The translations under genes were made by a program, and so were the position numbers. A stretch of 64,000 nt of DNA from SZUA-309 sp965232595 (lineage in GTDB: Bacteria; Pseudomonadota; Gammaproteobacteria; Pseudomonadales; Azotimanducaceae): positions 2,666,001-2,730,000 of the forward strand of contig OZ246983.1 of the NCBI GenBank assembly GCA_965232595.1, in the 5' to 3' direction. Positions 28,116 to 36,597 of the stretch are shown one piece after another. The notes beneath the pieces are model-generated. The model was not told the origin of the DNA. It made no database searches and saw only the letters and a list, made by a program, of their open reading frames with translations. Position 1 is the stretch's first letter; the number at the start of each line of letters is the position of its first letter.

Positions 28116-29336
28116 ATGGCGGTGAACCTGTCGCCGCCGGTGGAACTCAAGGCGGTAGATGGCGTAAGGCTCGCCACGGGTGCGGCAGCCATAAAAGCAG
28201 CCGATCGAGATGACATCGCCCTGCTTGCCTTCGAGCCCGGGACCACGGTGGCGGGCGTGTTCACCCAATCGTCTTTTCGCGCCGCCCCGGTGCTGATCGC
28301 CGAGTCGCGCCTGCGCGCGGGCGGCGTCCGGGCGCTGCTCATCAACAGCGGCAACGCGAACGCGGCTACCGGCGAGCCTGGCACGGAGGATGCGCTGTCT
28401 CTCTGCCGGACGGCCGCGACGGCCCTGGACGTGCCGGAGGAAGCCGTGCTGCCGTTCTCCACCGGGGTCATCGGCGAGCGCTTGCCGGTCAGCGCCATGG
28501 CGCCGGTCATCGAAGCGCTGCCGAACGGTCTGGACGACAACGGCTGGCTGGCGGCAGCGGAAGCCATCATGACAACGGATACGGTCGCCAAGGCGGTGAG
28601 CCTGGAGGTCCAGCTTGCCGGTCAGACCGTGACCCTGACGGGAATGGCCAAAGGTTCGGGCATGATCCGTCCGGACATGGCGACCATGCTTGCCTACGTC
28701 TGCACCGACGCGGCGATCAGCCCGAACTGCCTGCAGGTGCTGGTCGAGCAGGCGACCAACCGCAGCTTCAATCGGATTACGGTCGACGGGGATACCTCAA
28801 CCAACGATGCGTTCATCGTCGCGGCAACGGGCAAAGCGGCAAACCCCAGCATCGATGACCCGGCCTCCGACGAGGCTGCTGCGTTGCTGGAAGGGCTGGC
28901 CGGCGTGTCCGAGCTGCTGGCCCAGGCCATCGTCCGTGATGGCGAAGGGGCCAGCAAATTTGTCACCGTGGCGGTGGAAGGCGGTGCTGACGAGGCTGAG
29001 TGCCTGGAAGTGGCCTACACCGTTGCTGAGTCGCCGCTGGTGAAAACCGCGCTTTTTGCCAGCGACCCGAACTGGGGACGGCTGGCCATGGCGATCGGCC
29101 GTGCCAGAGTGCCGGGGCTGGATCAGGCTGCCGTGCAGGTTTTCTTCGACGACGTGCAGGTAATGAAAAACGGCCTGATTGCGCCTGCTTACGCCGAGGC
29201 GGCCGGTGCCGCGGTGCTGGCTCAGGAGGAGTTCACCATCCGGATTCAGCTCGGACGGGGCAGCGCCAGCGCCAACGTCTGGACCTCTGATCTGTCCTAC
29301 GAGTACGTGCGGATCAACGCCGAGTACCGCACCTGA
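28116..29336 (+). CDS. argJ: Ornithine acetyltransferase / amino-acid acetyltransferase ArgJ
   Basis: 406 residues. N-terminal VFTQSSFRAAPV, LLINSGNANAATG, then the self-cleavage site GSGMIRPDMATML, where the precursor is known to be cut before the Thr that becomes the nucleophile. Downstream VDGDTSTNDAF and DPNWGRLAMAIGRA are typical. It recycles the acetyl group from N-acetylornithine to glutamate in arginine synthesis. Starts on the base after the secA stop. The secA-argJ order matches Pseudomonas. Confidence 0.95.
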   Translation: MAVNLSPPVELKAVDGVRLATGAAAIKAADRDDIALLAFEPGTTVAGVFTQSSFRAAPVLIAESRLRAGGVRALLINSGNANAATGEPGTEDALSLCRTAATALDVPEEAVLPFSTGVIGERLPVSAMAPVIEALPNGLDDNGWLAAAEAIMTTDTVAKAVSLEVQLAGQTVTLTGMAKGSGMIRPDMATMLAYVCTDAAISPNCLQVLVEQATNRSFNRITVDGDTSTNDAFIVAATGKAANPSIDDPASDEAAALLEGLAGVSELLAQAIVRDGEGASKFVTVAVEGGADEAECLEVAYTVAESPLVKTALFASDPNWGRLAMAIGRARVPGLDQAAVQVFFDDVQVMKNGLIAPAYAEAAGAAVLAQEEFTIRIQLGRGSASANVWTSDLSYEYVRINAEYRT

Positions 29337-29340
29337 CCCC

Positions 29341-29544
29341 TTAAGGCTCCAGGTCTCCCGACAGCACGTCGTTCTCATCCGCGTCCACGTCGCCAGGGAT
29401 GGTGTGCTGCTCGTCTGCCCAGGCACCGAGATCGATCAGCTTGCAGCGCTCGGAGCAGAACGGCCGGTCCGGGTTGCTCTGGGTCCACTTCACGCTCTTG
29501 TTGCAGGTGGGGCAGGGAACGATGCGCGGCGTGCTGTCAGGCAT
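29341..29544 (-). CDS. yacG: DNA gyrase inhibitor YacG (zinc-finger protein)
   Basis: 67 residues with four zinc cysteines: CPTC near the N-terminus and FCSERCKLIDLGAW, the YacG signature, followed by an acidic tail. YacG binds GyrB and inhibits gyrase in E. coli. It is the last gene of pilB-pilC-pilD-coaE-yacG, 8 bases after coaE, and converges on argJ with only 4 bases between. Confidence 0.93.
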   Translation of the reverse strand: MPDSTPRIVPCPTCNKSVKWTQSNPDRPFCSERCKLIDLGAWADEQHTIPGDVDADENDVLSGDLEP

Positions 29545-29552
29545 GGGGACGC

Positions 29553-30158
29553 TCAGGCGGATTCGGCCAGCTCGAGGTAGAGGGCATGCAGGCGCGCCAC
29601 CTCGGCATCCAGGTGCTCCAGCCCCTGATCGTTGACGATCACGTCATCCGCCGCGGCCAGGCGCTCCTCGCGACTCGCCTGGGCGGCCATGATGGCCCGC
29701 ACCTGCGACTCCGGGTTGTCATCCCGCGCCATGGTTCTCGACAGCTGCAGCGCTTCAGGAACGTCCACCACCAGAATCCGGTCGCAGCCTTCCGTGCCGC
29801 GGGTCTCGATCAGGATGGGGTGGGCAAGGATCGCGTACGGCGACTCCGCAGCTGCCAGCTCTTCGGCGATGTAGGCGTTGATCAGCGGATGGGTCAGCTG
29901 CTCGAGCCACTTGCGCTCTGACTCGTCTTCGAACACCAGCTTGCGCAGGGCGGCCCGGTCCAGCGAGCCGTCGGCAGCGATCACGTCGGAGCCGAAGTGC
30001 TCCTCAATGGCTTTGATGGCCGGCCGGCCAGGCTCGACTACCACCCGGGAGGCGATGTCTGCATCCACCACCCGGATGCCGAGCTTCTCGAACCTTTCGG
30101 AGACTGCGGATTTGCCGCTGCCGATACCGCCGGTGAGCCCGACGACGAACTTACTCAT
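29553..30158 (-). CDS. coaE: Dephospho-CoA kinase
   Basis: 201 residues from an ATG behind GGGTGAGG. P-loop GLTGGIGSGKSAVSERF, DADIASRVVVEPG, LTHPLINAY, ILAHPILIETRG and RILVVDVPEALQLSRTMARD identify CoaE, which adds the 3'-phosphate in the last step of CoA synthesis. An upstream start at 30200 would add 14 residues without family likeness. Part of the pilBCD-coaE-yacG row. Confidence 0.95.
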   Translation of the reverse strand: MSKFVVGLTGGIGSGKSAVSERFEKLGIRVVDADIASRVVVEPGRPAIKAIEEHFGSDVIAADGSLDRAALRKLVFEDESERKWLEQLTHPLINAYIAEELAAAESPYAILAHPILIETRGTEGCDRILVVDVPEALQLSRTMARDDNPESQVRAIMAAQASREERLAAADDVIVNDQGLEHLDAEVARLHALYLELAESA

Positions 30159-30218
30159 AACCTCACCCGAGTTGATCTGCCTGCCGGACTGCTCCGGCAT
30201 TCGGGTCAGCAGAACGGA

Positions 30219-31091
30219 TCAGGCGGCGAAAAAAGAAAGCACCGTATCACGGTTGACGAGGCAAACCCATCCGGCGACGGCCAGGAACGGGCCGAAAGCG
30301 ATCGGCTTGCCGGCTTCGCGATTGCCGCGCAGCGAGCTGACCATGGCGTAGAGCAGGCCGGTGATGGCGGCGATCAGGATCGCGCCGGGTATGACCTGCC
30401 AGCCGAGCCAGGCGCCGATTGCGGCCAGCAGCTTGAAGTCGCCATAACCCATGCCTTCCTTGCCGGTGATCAGCTTGAAGCCCCAGTAGGTGCTCCAGAG
30501 GAACAGGTATCCGGCCATGGCGCCGATCAGGGCTGAGTTCAGGTCGACGATCCCGCCAGCGCCGAAGCCGTTCGACATGTTGACGATGATGCCGAGCCAG
30601 AGCAGCGGCAGCGTCAGCTGGTCCGGCAGCAGCTGGGTATCGAAATCGATGAAGGTGGCGGCGATCAGCACCCAGGTGTACAGCGCCGCCGCCAGGCCGA
30701 GCCAGGTGAAGCCGTAGACGTGCAGCACGGCCAGCGTGGCCAGCCCTGTCAGCAGCTCGATGGTCGGGTAGCGGGCAGAGATCGGCGCCGCGCAGTTGCC
30801 GCAGCGGCCGCGCAACAGCAGCCAGCTGAGCACCGGGATGTTCTGCCAGGCTTTGATCTGGGTGCCGCAGGACGGGCAGCGGGAGCGCGGGGTGGCCAGG
30901 TTGAAGGTCTCGTCGGCAGTGCCTTCGGGGGCTGCCTGCTCGAGGAACTCGCGGGCGTCAGCCTGCCACTGCCGGTTCAGCATCACCGGCAGGCGATAGA
31001 TGACCACATTGAGAAAGCTGCCGACGCAGAGGGCCACCCAGAAGGCGGCGAGGAGTCCCGTCCAGCCGAAGGTCAGCAGGGTATCTGGCAT
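30219..31091 (-). CDS. pilD: Prepilin peptidase / N-methyltransferase PilD
   Basis: 290 residues with about eight membrane helices. N-terminal zinc cysteines CPSC and CGNC, N-terminal SFLNVVIYRLPVML, and the two catalytic aspartate sites FIDFDTQLLPD and GYGDFKLLAAIGAWLG. It cuts the leader of type IV prepilins (GFTLIE-type sites, both pilins of this window) and methylates the new Phe. Downstream of pilC by 42 bases. Confidence 0.96.
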   Translation of the reverse strand: MPDTLLTFGWTGLLAAFWVALCVGSFLNVVIYRLPVMLNRQWQADAREFLEQAAPEGTADETFNLATPRSRCPSCGTQIKAWQNIPVLSWLLLRGRCGNCAAPISARYPTIELLTGLATLAVLHVYGFTWLGLAAALYTWVLIAATFIDFDTQLLPDQLTLPLLWLGIIVNMSNGFGAGGIVDLNSALIGAMAGYLFLWSTYWGFKLITGKEGMGYGDFKLLAAIGAWLGWQVIPGAILIAAITGLLYAMVSSLRGNREAGKPIAFGPFLAVAGWVCLVNRDTVLSFFAA

Positions 31092-31133
31092 ACCTGATAG
31101 TCCTGATCAGGGCGCGATGTCTGGCGGTTGAGC

Positions 31134-32357
31134 TTAGTGCCCGCCGCCGCCGACTACGTTACCGAGCTGGAAGATCGGCAGGTACATGGCGATGATCAGA
31201 CCACCGACCAGAACGCCGAGGACGGCCATGATCATGGGCTCCATCAGCGCGGTCAGGTTGTCCACCGCGTTGTCCACCTGCTCTTCGTAGTAGGTCGCGG
31301 ACTTGTCGAGCATGTCATCCAGAGCGCCCGCTTCCTCACCGATGGCTACCATCTGGATGATCATGTTCGGGAACACGCCCGTGCTCTTCATGGCGAAGTT
31401 GAGCTGCTGACCGGTGGAGACGTCGTCCCGGATCTGCAGCACGGCTTCCTGATAGACGCTGTTACCGGTGGAGCCGGCGACCGAGTTCAGGGCGTCGACC
31501 AGCGGCACACCGGCGGCGAACGTGGTGGACAGCGTGCGCGCGTAGCGGGCAACGGATGACTTCTCGATGATCGATCCGGCGACTGGTGCTTTCAGCGCCA
31601 GCCGATCCAGCGTGTCGCGCATCTTCTTTGATCGTTTCCGGGCGGCGATGAAGCCGGCGACTGCAGCACCGACAGCACCGACGATGACGAACCAGTACTG
31701 CTGGGTGAACTCGGAGATGCCGATGACGAACTGGGTGAAAGCCGGCAGCTCGGCGCCGAAGCCGGCGAATACGTCCTGGAACTGAGGCACAACCTTGATC
31801 AGCAGGATACCGGTCACCACGAAGGCAACCACCAGCACCGCGATGGGGTAGGTCATCGCCTTCTTGACCTTGGCTTTCAGCGACTCGGACTTTTCTTTGT
31901 AGGTGGCGATCCGGTCCAGCATGGTTTCCAGCGCACCGGACTGCTCACCGGCATCAACCAGGTTGCAGAAGAGATCGTCGAAATACAGCGGGTGCTTACG
32001 CAGCGCGGCCGCGAAAGAGCTACCGCCGGCGACATCATTCCTGATGGCGCGAATGAGCTCGGATACCTTCGGCTTGTCGAGGCCGTCGGCGACAATGTCG
32101 AATGCCTGCACCAGCGGCACACCGGCACGCATCATGGTGGCCATCTGCCGGGTGAAGATAGCGACGTCCGCCGGCTTGACGCTGCCACCGGAAGACAGGG
32201 AGAAACCCTGCGTCTTCTTTTTGACTTTATTGGCAACGATGCCCTGACGGCGGAGCTCCGCGCGAGCGATGGCGGGAGACGCGCTGGTGATCTCACCCTT
32301 GGTCTTCTTGCCCTGCTTGTCCGTTCCTTCCCAGAGGAATATCGCACTTTCGGCCAT
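31134..32357 (-). CDS. pilC: Type IV pilus inner-membrane platform protein PilC
   Basis: 407 residues, two copies of the T2SF domain (around FTRQMATMMRAGVPLVQAFDI and RYARTLSTTFAAGVPLVDAL), three membrane helices (VLVVAFVVTGILLIKVVPQF, WFVIVGAVGAAVAGFIAA, and the C-terminal MAVLGVLVGGLIIAMYLPIF) and ends FQLGNVVGGGGH. PilC turns under the PilB ATPase to assemble pilin subunits. 22 bases after pilB. Confidence 0.96.
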   Translation of the reverse strand: MAESAIFLWEGTDKQGKKTKGEITSASPAIARAELRRQGIVANKVKKKTQGFSLSSGGSVKPADVAIFTRQMATMMRAGVPLVQAFDIVADGLDKPKVSELIRAIRNDVAGGSSFAAALRKHPLYFDDLFCNLVDAGEQSGALETMLDRIATYKEKSESLKAKVKKAMTYPIAVLVVAFVVTGILLIKVVPQFQDVFAGFGAELPAFTQFVIGISEFTQQYWFVIVGAVGAAVAGFIAARKRSKKMRDTLDRLALKAPVAGSIIEKSSVARYARTLSTTFAAGVPLVDALNSVAGSTGNSVYQEAVLQIRDDVSTGQQLNFAMKSTGVFPNMIIQMVAIGEEAGALDDMLDKSATYYEEQVDNAVDNLTALMEPMIMAVLGVLVGGLIIAMYLPIFQLGNVVGGGGH

Positions 32358-32379
32358 GATCTACTTCCTGTTGGCTCCG

Positions 32380-34098
32380 CTAGTGGCCGGTTGTGACCCG
32401 GTTGCACTCCTTCAGACTGGTGACGCCCTGCATGACCTTCATCAGGCCTGAGCGGCGCAAGTCATTGAATCCCAGTTCTTTGGCTTGGGCAGCAAGCTGC
32501 ATGCTGTTGCCGTCCTCCATGATAATACGCTGCATCTCCGGCGTAATTTTAACTACTTCATAGATTCCGACTCTGCCCTTATAGCCCTCTTTGCACTTGG
32601 AGCAGCCTTTCGGGGCAAAAACCTCCAGACCGCTCTTGATGTCTTCCTCTGTAAAGCCTTCTGCCAATAGAGTCTCTTTCGGGACGTCCATGGGCTCTTT
32701 GCAGTTCGGACACAGCCGCCGTGCCAGACGCTGGGCGATGATCAGGTTCACGCTGGTGGCCAGGTTGAACGCAGGAACACCCATGTTCCGCAGTCGAGTG
32801 AGCGTTTCGGCCGCTGAGTTGGTGTGCAGGGTGGACAGCACCATGTGACCCGTCTGAGACGCTTTGATCGCGATCTCGGCGGTCTCCAGGTCTCGAATCT
32901 CACCAACCATCACAACGTCCGGATCCTGACGCAGGAACGAGCGAAGCGCCGAGGCGAAATCGAGGCCCACGCGGTGGTTCACGTTGACCTGGTTGATGCC
33001 TTCCAGGTTGATCTCAACTGGATCCTCGGCGGTGGCGATGTTGCGCTCATCCGTGTTGAGGATGTTCAGGCCGGTGTAAAGGGTGACGGTTTTGCCGCTA
33101 CCCGTGGGCCCGGTGACCAGAATCATGCCCTGGGGCTTGTGGATCGCCTCCAGCAGCATCTCCTGCTGTACGTCCTCGAATCCAAGGGCTTCAATACCCA
33201 TCTTGGCGCTGCCCGGATCCAGGATGCGCAGCACGATTTTCTCGCCCCACAGGGTCGGCAGGGTGTTGACCCGGAAATCGATGGCCTTGGTCTTGGACAG
33301 CTTCATTTTGATCCGGCCGTCCTGGGGTACCCGGCGTTCCGAGATGTCGAGCTCCGCCATGACCTTCAGGCGGGCGGCCAGCCTGGAGCCCAGGTTTGCC
33401 GGCGGTGAGGTCACCTCGTGGAGCACGCCGTCTGTTCGAAAGCGGACGCGATAGCTGCGCTCGTAAGGCTCGAAGTGGATGTCGGAAGAGCCCATCTTGA
33501 TGGCGTCGAGCAGCATCTTGTGCACAAAGCGGACGATGGGCGTGTCGTCGGTGCCGGACGAGCCGTCGTCCTCCGGCTCCGCATCGTCGGTGCCGGCCTC
33601 GAGGTCGAGATCCATGAGGTCATCGTCTTCGAGGTCACCCAGGCCATCTTCTTCGGCGGCACTCAGGTACTGCTCGATGATCGTGCTGAGCTTGTCGTCC
33701 TCGACCAGAACCGCTTCTGTGGACACCCCGGTGTGGAACTTGATCTCGTCCAGCGCCTGCAGGTTGGTCGGGTCGGAGACCGCAACGAACAGGCGCACGC
33801 CGCGCCGAACCAGGGGCAGCGCATGGTGTTGCCGGATCAGGTTTTCTTTGACCAGATCTTTCGGGATGGCTTCCAGGTCGAACGCCGCCAGGTCCATAAA
33901 GGGCACGCCGAACTCTTCGGACGCGCTGGCAGCAATGACGCGGGCTTCCGCGTGGCCGTTCTGCACCAGGTAGCTGACGAAAGGCACACCGTTTTTACGC
34001 GCTTCTTCGCTCGCGTTCAGGGCGGTGTCCGTCGGGATGATGTTCTCTTCAACCAGGCGTCTTGCCAGGCCGTTGAGTGGTACGGGTTCTGATGCCAT
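32380..34098 (-). CDS. pilB: Type IV pilus extension ATPase PilB
   Basis: 572 residues. An N-terminal MshEN-like domain (LARRLVEENIIP...VPFVSYLVQNGHA) is followed by a very acidic linker (residues about 150-186, mostly Asp/Glu), then the GspE/PilB motor: SSDIHFEPYE, Walker A GPTGSGKT, Asp box ATAEDPVEI, Walker B VMVGEIRDLETAEIA, His box HMVLSTLHTN, and the zinc site CPNC...CSKC. It powers pilus extension. First gene of the minus-strand pil row; divergent from pilA. Confidence 0.96.
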   Translation of the reverse strand: MASEPVPLNGLARRLVEENIIPTDTALNASEEARKNGVPFVSYLVQNGHAEARVIAASASEEFGVPFMDLAAFDLEAIPKDLVKENLIRQHHALPLVRRGVRLFVAVSDPTNLQALDEIKFHTGVSTEAVLVEDDKLSTIIEQYLSAAEEDGLGDLEDDDLMDLDLEAGTDDAEPEDDGSSGTDDTPIVRFVHKMLLDAIKMGSSDIHFEPYERSYRVRFRTDGVLHEVTSPPANLGSRLAARLKVMAELDISERRVPQDGRIKMKLSKTKAIDFRVNTLPTLWGEKIVLRILDPGSAKMGIEALGFEDVQQEMLLEAIHKPQGMILVTGPTGSGKTVTLYTGLNILNTDERNIATAEDPVEINLEGINQVNVNHRVGLDFASALRSFLRQDPDVVMVGEIRDLETAEIAIKASQTGHMVLSTLHTNSAAETLTRLRNMGVPAFNLATSVNLIIAQRLARRLCPNCKEPMDVPKETLLAEGFTEEDIKSGLEVFAPKGCSKCKEGYKGRVGIYEVVKITPEMQRIIMEDGNSMQLAAQAKELGFNDLRRSGLMKVMQGVTSLKECNRVTTGH

Positions 34099-34567
34099 AA
34101 GGCGTGCAGTCCTTGTCCTGACCTTAACGGTTCATGAGCGCAAACCTTACAGTTCGCGAGCTTGCCAAGTCTAATCGTAGATCACTCACTGCCCGATAAG
34201 CCCATCACAGTTTTGTCAGGGCTCTTTCTGCATGATGTCCGCCGTCAGAGGACTGCTGCCGCTCAGCGGGTTGTCATTGACGACCTAAGAGCACAAGCGG
34301 TGAGCGTTTTCTGTCGGGAGGATCCGAGGGATCTCGATACCTGGCCGAGGCTGCCCTAATCCGGCAATCACGGACCCAGGGCCCAATGACGGGGAGCGTC
34401 AGCATGTGACGGAAGTCAGCAGGCAGATGCGATCGATTAACACCGGATCTGAGGGTATTCGAAGCGCTTCGAGCGACCGAACCTGAACCGCAGATGAACG
34501 CTAAGTTACTGACTTGAAAGGGCTTCTGGAGGAAGCAAGAACGTGAAGCGCTGAAGCTAAGCGAAAG
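34099..34567. other. pilB-pilA divergent intergenic region
   Basis: A gap of more than 500 bases separates pilB from pilA. Beyond the sigma-54 site described separately I see no gene with coding character; the short open frames here have no family likeness. The region must carry the pilB promoter and the enhancer site for the activator of pilA (PilR in known systems), but I cannot point to either with confidence. Confidence 0.5.
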
Positions 34568-34583
34568 TGGCACACGGATTGCA
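34568..34583 (+). promoter_or_regulatory. Sigma-54 promoter of pilA
   Basis: TGGCAC (34568-34573), five bases, TTGCA (34579-34583) is a full match to the -24/-12 consensus TGGCAC-N5-TTGCA. Transcription should start near 34595, about 74 bases before the pilA ATG. RpoN with the PilS/PilR pair drives pilA in Pseudomonas and relatives; rpoN and pilSR are outside this window. Confidence 0.88.
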
Positions 34584-34668
34584 CCCCTCATCAGTGACTC
34601 GCGGCGAGCTACGGCTGCCACGTTTTGACTAGAAGTTTTACACTGTGAATGACGGAGTAACGTTCAAA

Positions 34669-35115
34669 ATGAAAAACACGATTCAGAAGGGTTTCACCCT
34701 GATCGAACTGATGATCGTGGTAGCCATCATCGGTATTCTCGCCGCTGTAGCGCTTCCCGCGTATCAGGACTACATCGCCAGCGCCAACATGGCGAAAGTG
34801 ACCTCTCACTATGACGAAGCTGTTCGCTTCGTGAACAACGAGATGCGTCGCGTTCGCTCTGGTATGGCCATGGGCACCCTGACCCTGGCAGACCTGCCGG
34901 CTGACAACGCAGCTTGGCAGAACCTGGTTGATCCGGGCGGCAACTCTACCGCTCCGACTGGTGTTGCAGCTTACGCTGACGCAGCAGCTGCCGGTGGTGT
35001 TGTAGGTGTATCTTGCGCTAACTGTCAGGCTGCTAACGCCGCCGTAACGGTTGGTCGCCTTGCCTACCTGGACCTTGGCGCTGAGAACGTAACGATCAAC
35101 TTCGATGACATGTAA
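34669..35115 (+). CDS. pilA: Type IVa major pilin PilA
   Basis: 148-residue prepilin from the ATG at 34669 (GGAG 11 bases before). The 8-residue leader MKNTIQKG precedes FTLIELMIVVAIIGILAAVALPAY, so cleavage by PilD leaves Phe1 and Glu5. The body has one close cysteine pair, SCANC. Codon choice differs from neighbours: many GCT, GTT, GGT and AAC codons, as expected for a very highly expressed gene, so this is the likely main pilus subunit. It has its own sigma-54 promoter and a strong terminator. Confidence 0.93.
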   Translation: MKNTIQKGFTLIELMIVVAIIGILAAVALPAYQDYIASANMAKVTSHYDEAVRFVNNEMRRVRSGMAMGTLTLADLPADNAAWQNLVDPGGNSTAPTGVAAYADAAAAGGVVGVSCANCQAANAAVTVGRLAYLDLGAENVTINFDDM

Positions 35116-35140
35116 GTCACCGAGTTGACGTTGCACTCAA

Positions 35141-35174
35141 AAGGGGGAGTCCTGTTTCAGGACTCCCTTTTTTT
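35141..35174 (+). terminator. Strong Rho-independent terminator after pilA
   Basis: GGGAGTCCTG (35145-35154) and CAGGACTCCC (35158-35167) form a perfect 10-pair stem with a TTT loop, then seven T (35168-35174). A-residues before the stem can extend pairing with the T-run. It ends the pilA message ahead of the second pilin gene. Confidence 0.92.
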
Positions 35175-35231
35175 CTAGAGAAGGCTTTTTTCAGAAAAGA
35201 TCAAGAAATTCAGGATCGGGACGACAGACAG

Positions 35232-35615
35232 ATGAAGATCAAGACACAGCTTCAACGCGGCTTCACCCTCATGGAACTGATGATAGCCGTCGCCGTGATT
35301 GCCATTCTCTCGGCGATTGCTCTGCCGCTGTATACCAACTACGTGACTGATACCCAGGACATGGTGCTGGTGAGCAACCTGCGGACCATCGAGGTGTTCC
35401 AGGAAGACTTCCGCATGCGCACGGGTAACTACTTCGTCGGTCCGGGCGATCTGGCAGCCATCACCGCGGCCATCGACTGGGAGCCGGAAGGTGACCAGCC
35501 GGGCACGACCTACGCCATTGCCGATGGCGGCGGCGGTAACACCTACGAGGTGACTGCAACGGCTCCGGACGGCACCTCGGTGTGCCTCGAGTTCCCTGGC
35601 GGCACCCTCTGCTAA
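35232..35615 (+). CDS. Second type IV pilin-like protein
   Basis: 127-residue prepilin: a 10-residue leader MKIKTQLQRG, then FTLMELMIAVAVIAILSAIALPLY with Glu at +5. The C-terminus has a Cys pair (VCLEFPGGTLC, eight residues between), the disulfide D-region typical of pilins. It is shorter than PilA (mature about 117 residues) and its codons are ordinary GC-rich ones, which suggests lower expression. It sits after the pilA terminator and before tRNA-Thr. It could be a minor pilin, an alternative pilin, or a competence/secretion pseudopilin; the sequence does not decide. Confidence 0.85.
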   Translation: MKIKTQLQRGFTLMELMIAVAVIAILSAIALPLYTNYVTDTQDMVLVSNLRTIEVFQEDFRMRTGNYFVGPGDLAAITAAIDWEPEGDQPGTTYAIADGGGGNTYEVTATAPDGTSVCLEFPGGTLC

Positions 35616-35683
35616 GTCCTTTTCCAGCCGTCGAAAAGGCTGTATTCTGCGCGGCCTCCTCCGTCCTTGTTGAGTTGAGGCGC

Positions 35684-35759
<76 letters not shown>

Positions 35760-35793
35760 ACTTCCTCAACACACCCACTTTCCTCAGCGGATG

Positions 35794-36555
35794 CTACTCC
35801 TCCGGTTGTTCCGCTTCTTCAGGTATAGGCACCGAGATGAACCTGAGATCGGTTGTGCCGGGCTCGATCGCCAGCAATGCCAGAGCAAACCGCGTGCCGA
35901 ACGGCAGATAGAGGTAATCCTCCACGCCACCGCCGTTCTGCTCGAGAAACGCCTCGAGAAATGGGGTGATCTGATCCCGACTGACCACTTCCTCCAGCGG
36001 CAGGCCATGGCTGTCTGGATCGATATCCTCGAAGCGGAACTCACGGTAGAAGTCGCTCAGCAGCGCTTTCGGCAGTTTAGCTTCGAGCGCTGATCGGAGG
36101 ATGGCCTGGGACTCCTCGATGCTCATGCTGAGGTCGACGGTTACCCAGGCGGGACCGCGGTCCTCGTAGCCGGAGAGATCCGGCATGGTCAGGCCCGCGC
36201 CCTCGAAGTCGCCTCTGCTGACGCTGTGGAACCAGCCGTCGGTGAAGACCATGGCGACCGGTCGCTCCGAGTGAACGACCCAGACGCCGGCTGTCAGGCA
36301 GACGGCCTGAATCAGGCCGATGATGCTGAGATCGCGGCGCAGCTCGGCTTTCGGCTTCGCGGCGTTGAACACCACCAGCGTCAGCACCGGCCCGAGCACG
36401 AAGTCGACGAAAGCGACGATCCGCACGCCCTGCCAGCCGCCATCGGAGGCGAAGAAGAAGTCCGGATACCAGTGAAACAGGATCAGGTAGCCCAGGATGA
36501 TGAATATGACGAGGCTGATGCCGAGGTGAATAGCAAAAGCGCCAAAGCGATTCAT
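35794..36555 (-). CDS. TfpY/TfpZ-like type IV pilin accessory membrane protein
   Basis: 253 residues. Three hydrophobic helices near the N-terminus (FAIHLGISLVIFIILGYLIL, IVAFVDFVLGPVLTLVVF, IIGLIQAVCLTAGVWVV) are followed by a soluble periplasmic part. The opening MNRFGAFAIHLGISL, ILFHWYP, FASDGGWQGVRIV, DFVLGPVLTL and RPVAMVFTDGWFH agree with my recollection of TfpY/TfpZ, proteins coded beside pilA in some Pseudomonas, Acinetobacter and Moraxella strains that increase pilus assembly with their own pilin type. Here the gene is convergent with the pilins and on the far side of tRNA-Thr. Function is inferred from family likeness and place. Confidence 0.75.
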   Translation of the reverse strand: MNRFGAFAIHLGISLVIFIILGYLILFHWYPDFFFASDGGWQGVRIVAFVDFVLGPVLTLVVFNAAKPKAELRRDLSIIGLIQAVCLTAGVWVVHSERPVAMVFTDGWFHSVSRGDFEGAGLTMPDLSGYEDRGPAWVTVDLSMSIEESQAILRSALEAKLPKALLSDFYREFRFEDIDPDSHGLPLEEVVSRDQITPFLEAFLEQNGGGVEDYLYLPFGTRFALALLAIEPGTTDLRFISVPIPEEAEQPEE

Positions 36556-36597
36556 TCGTTCGCTCCCAGTTGTCGAAGGACCAGAGTGTCTGGAGGC

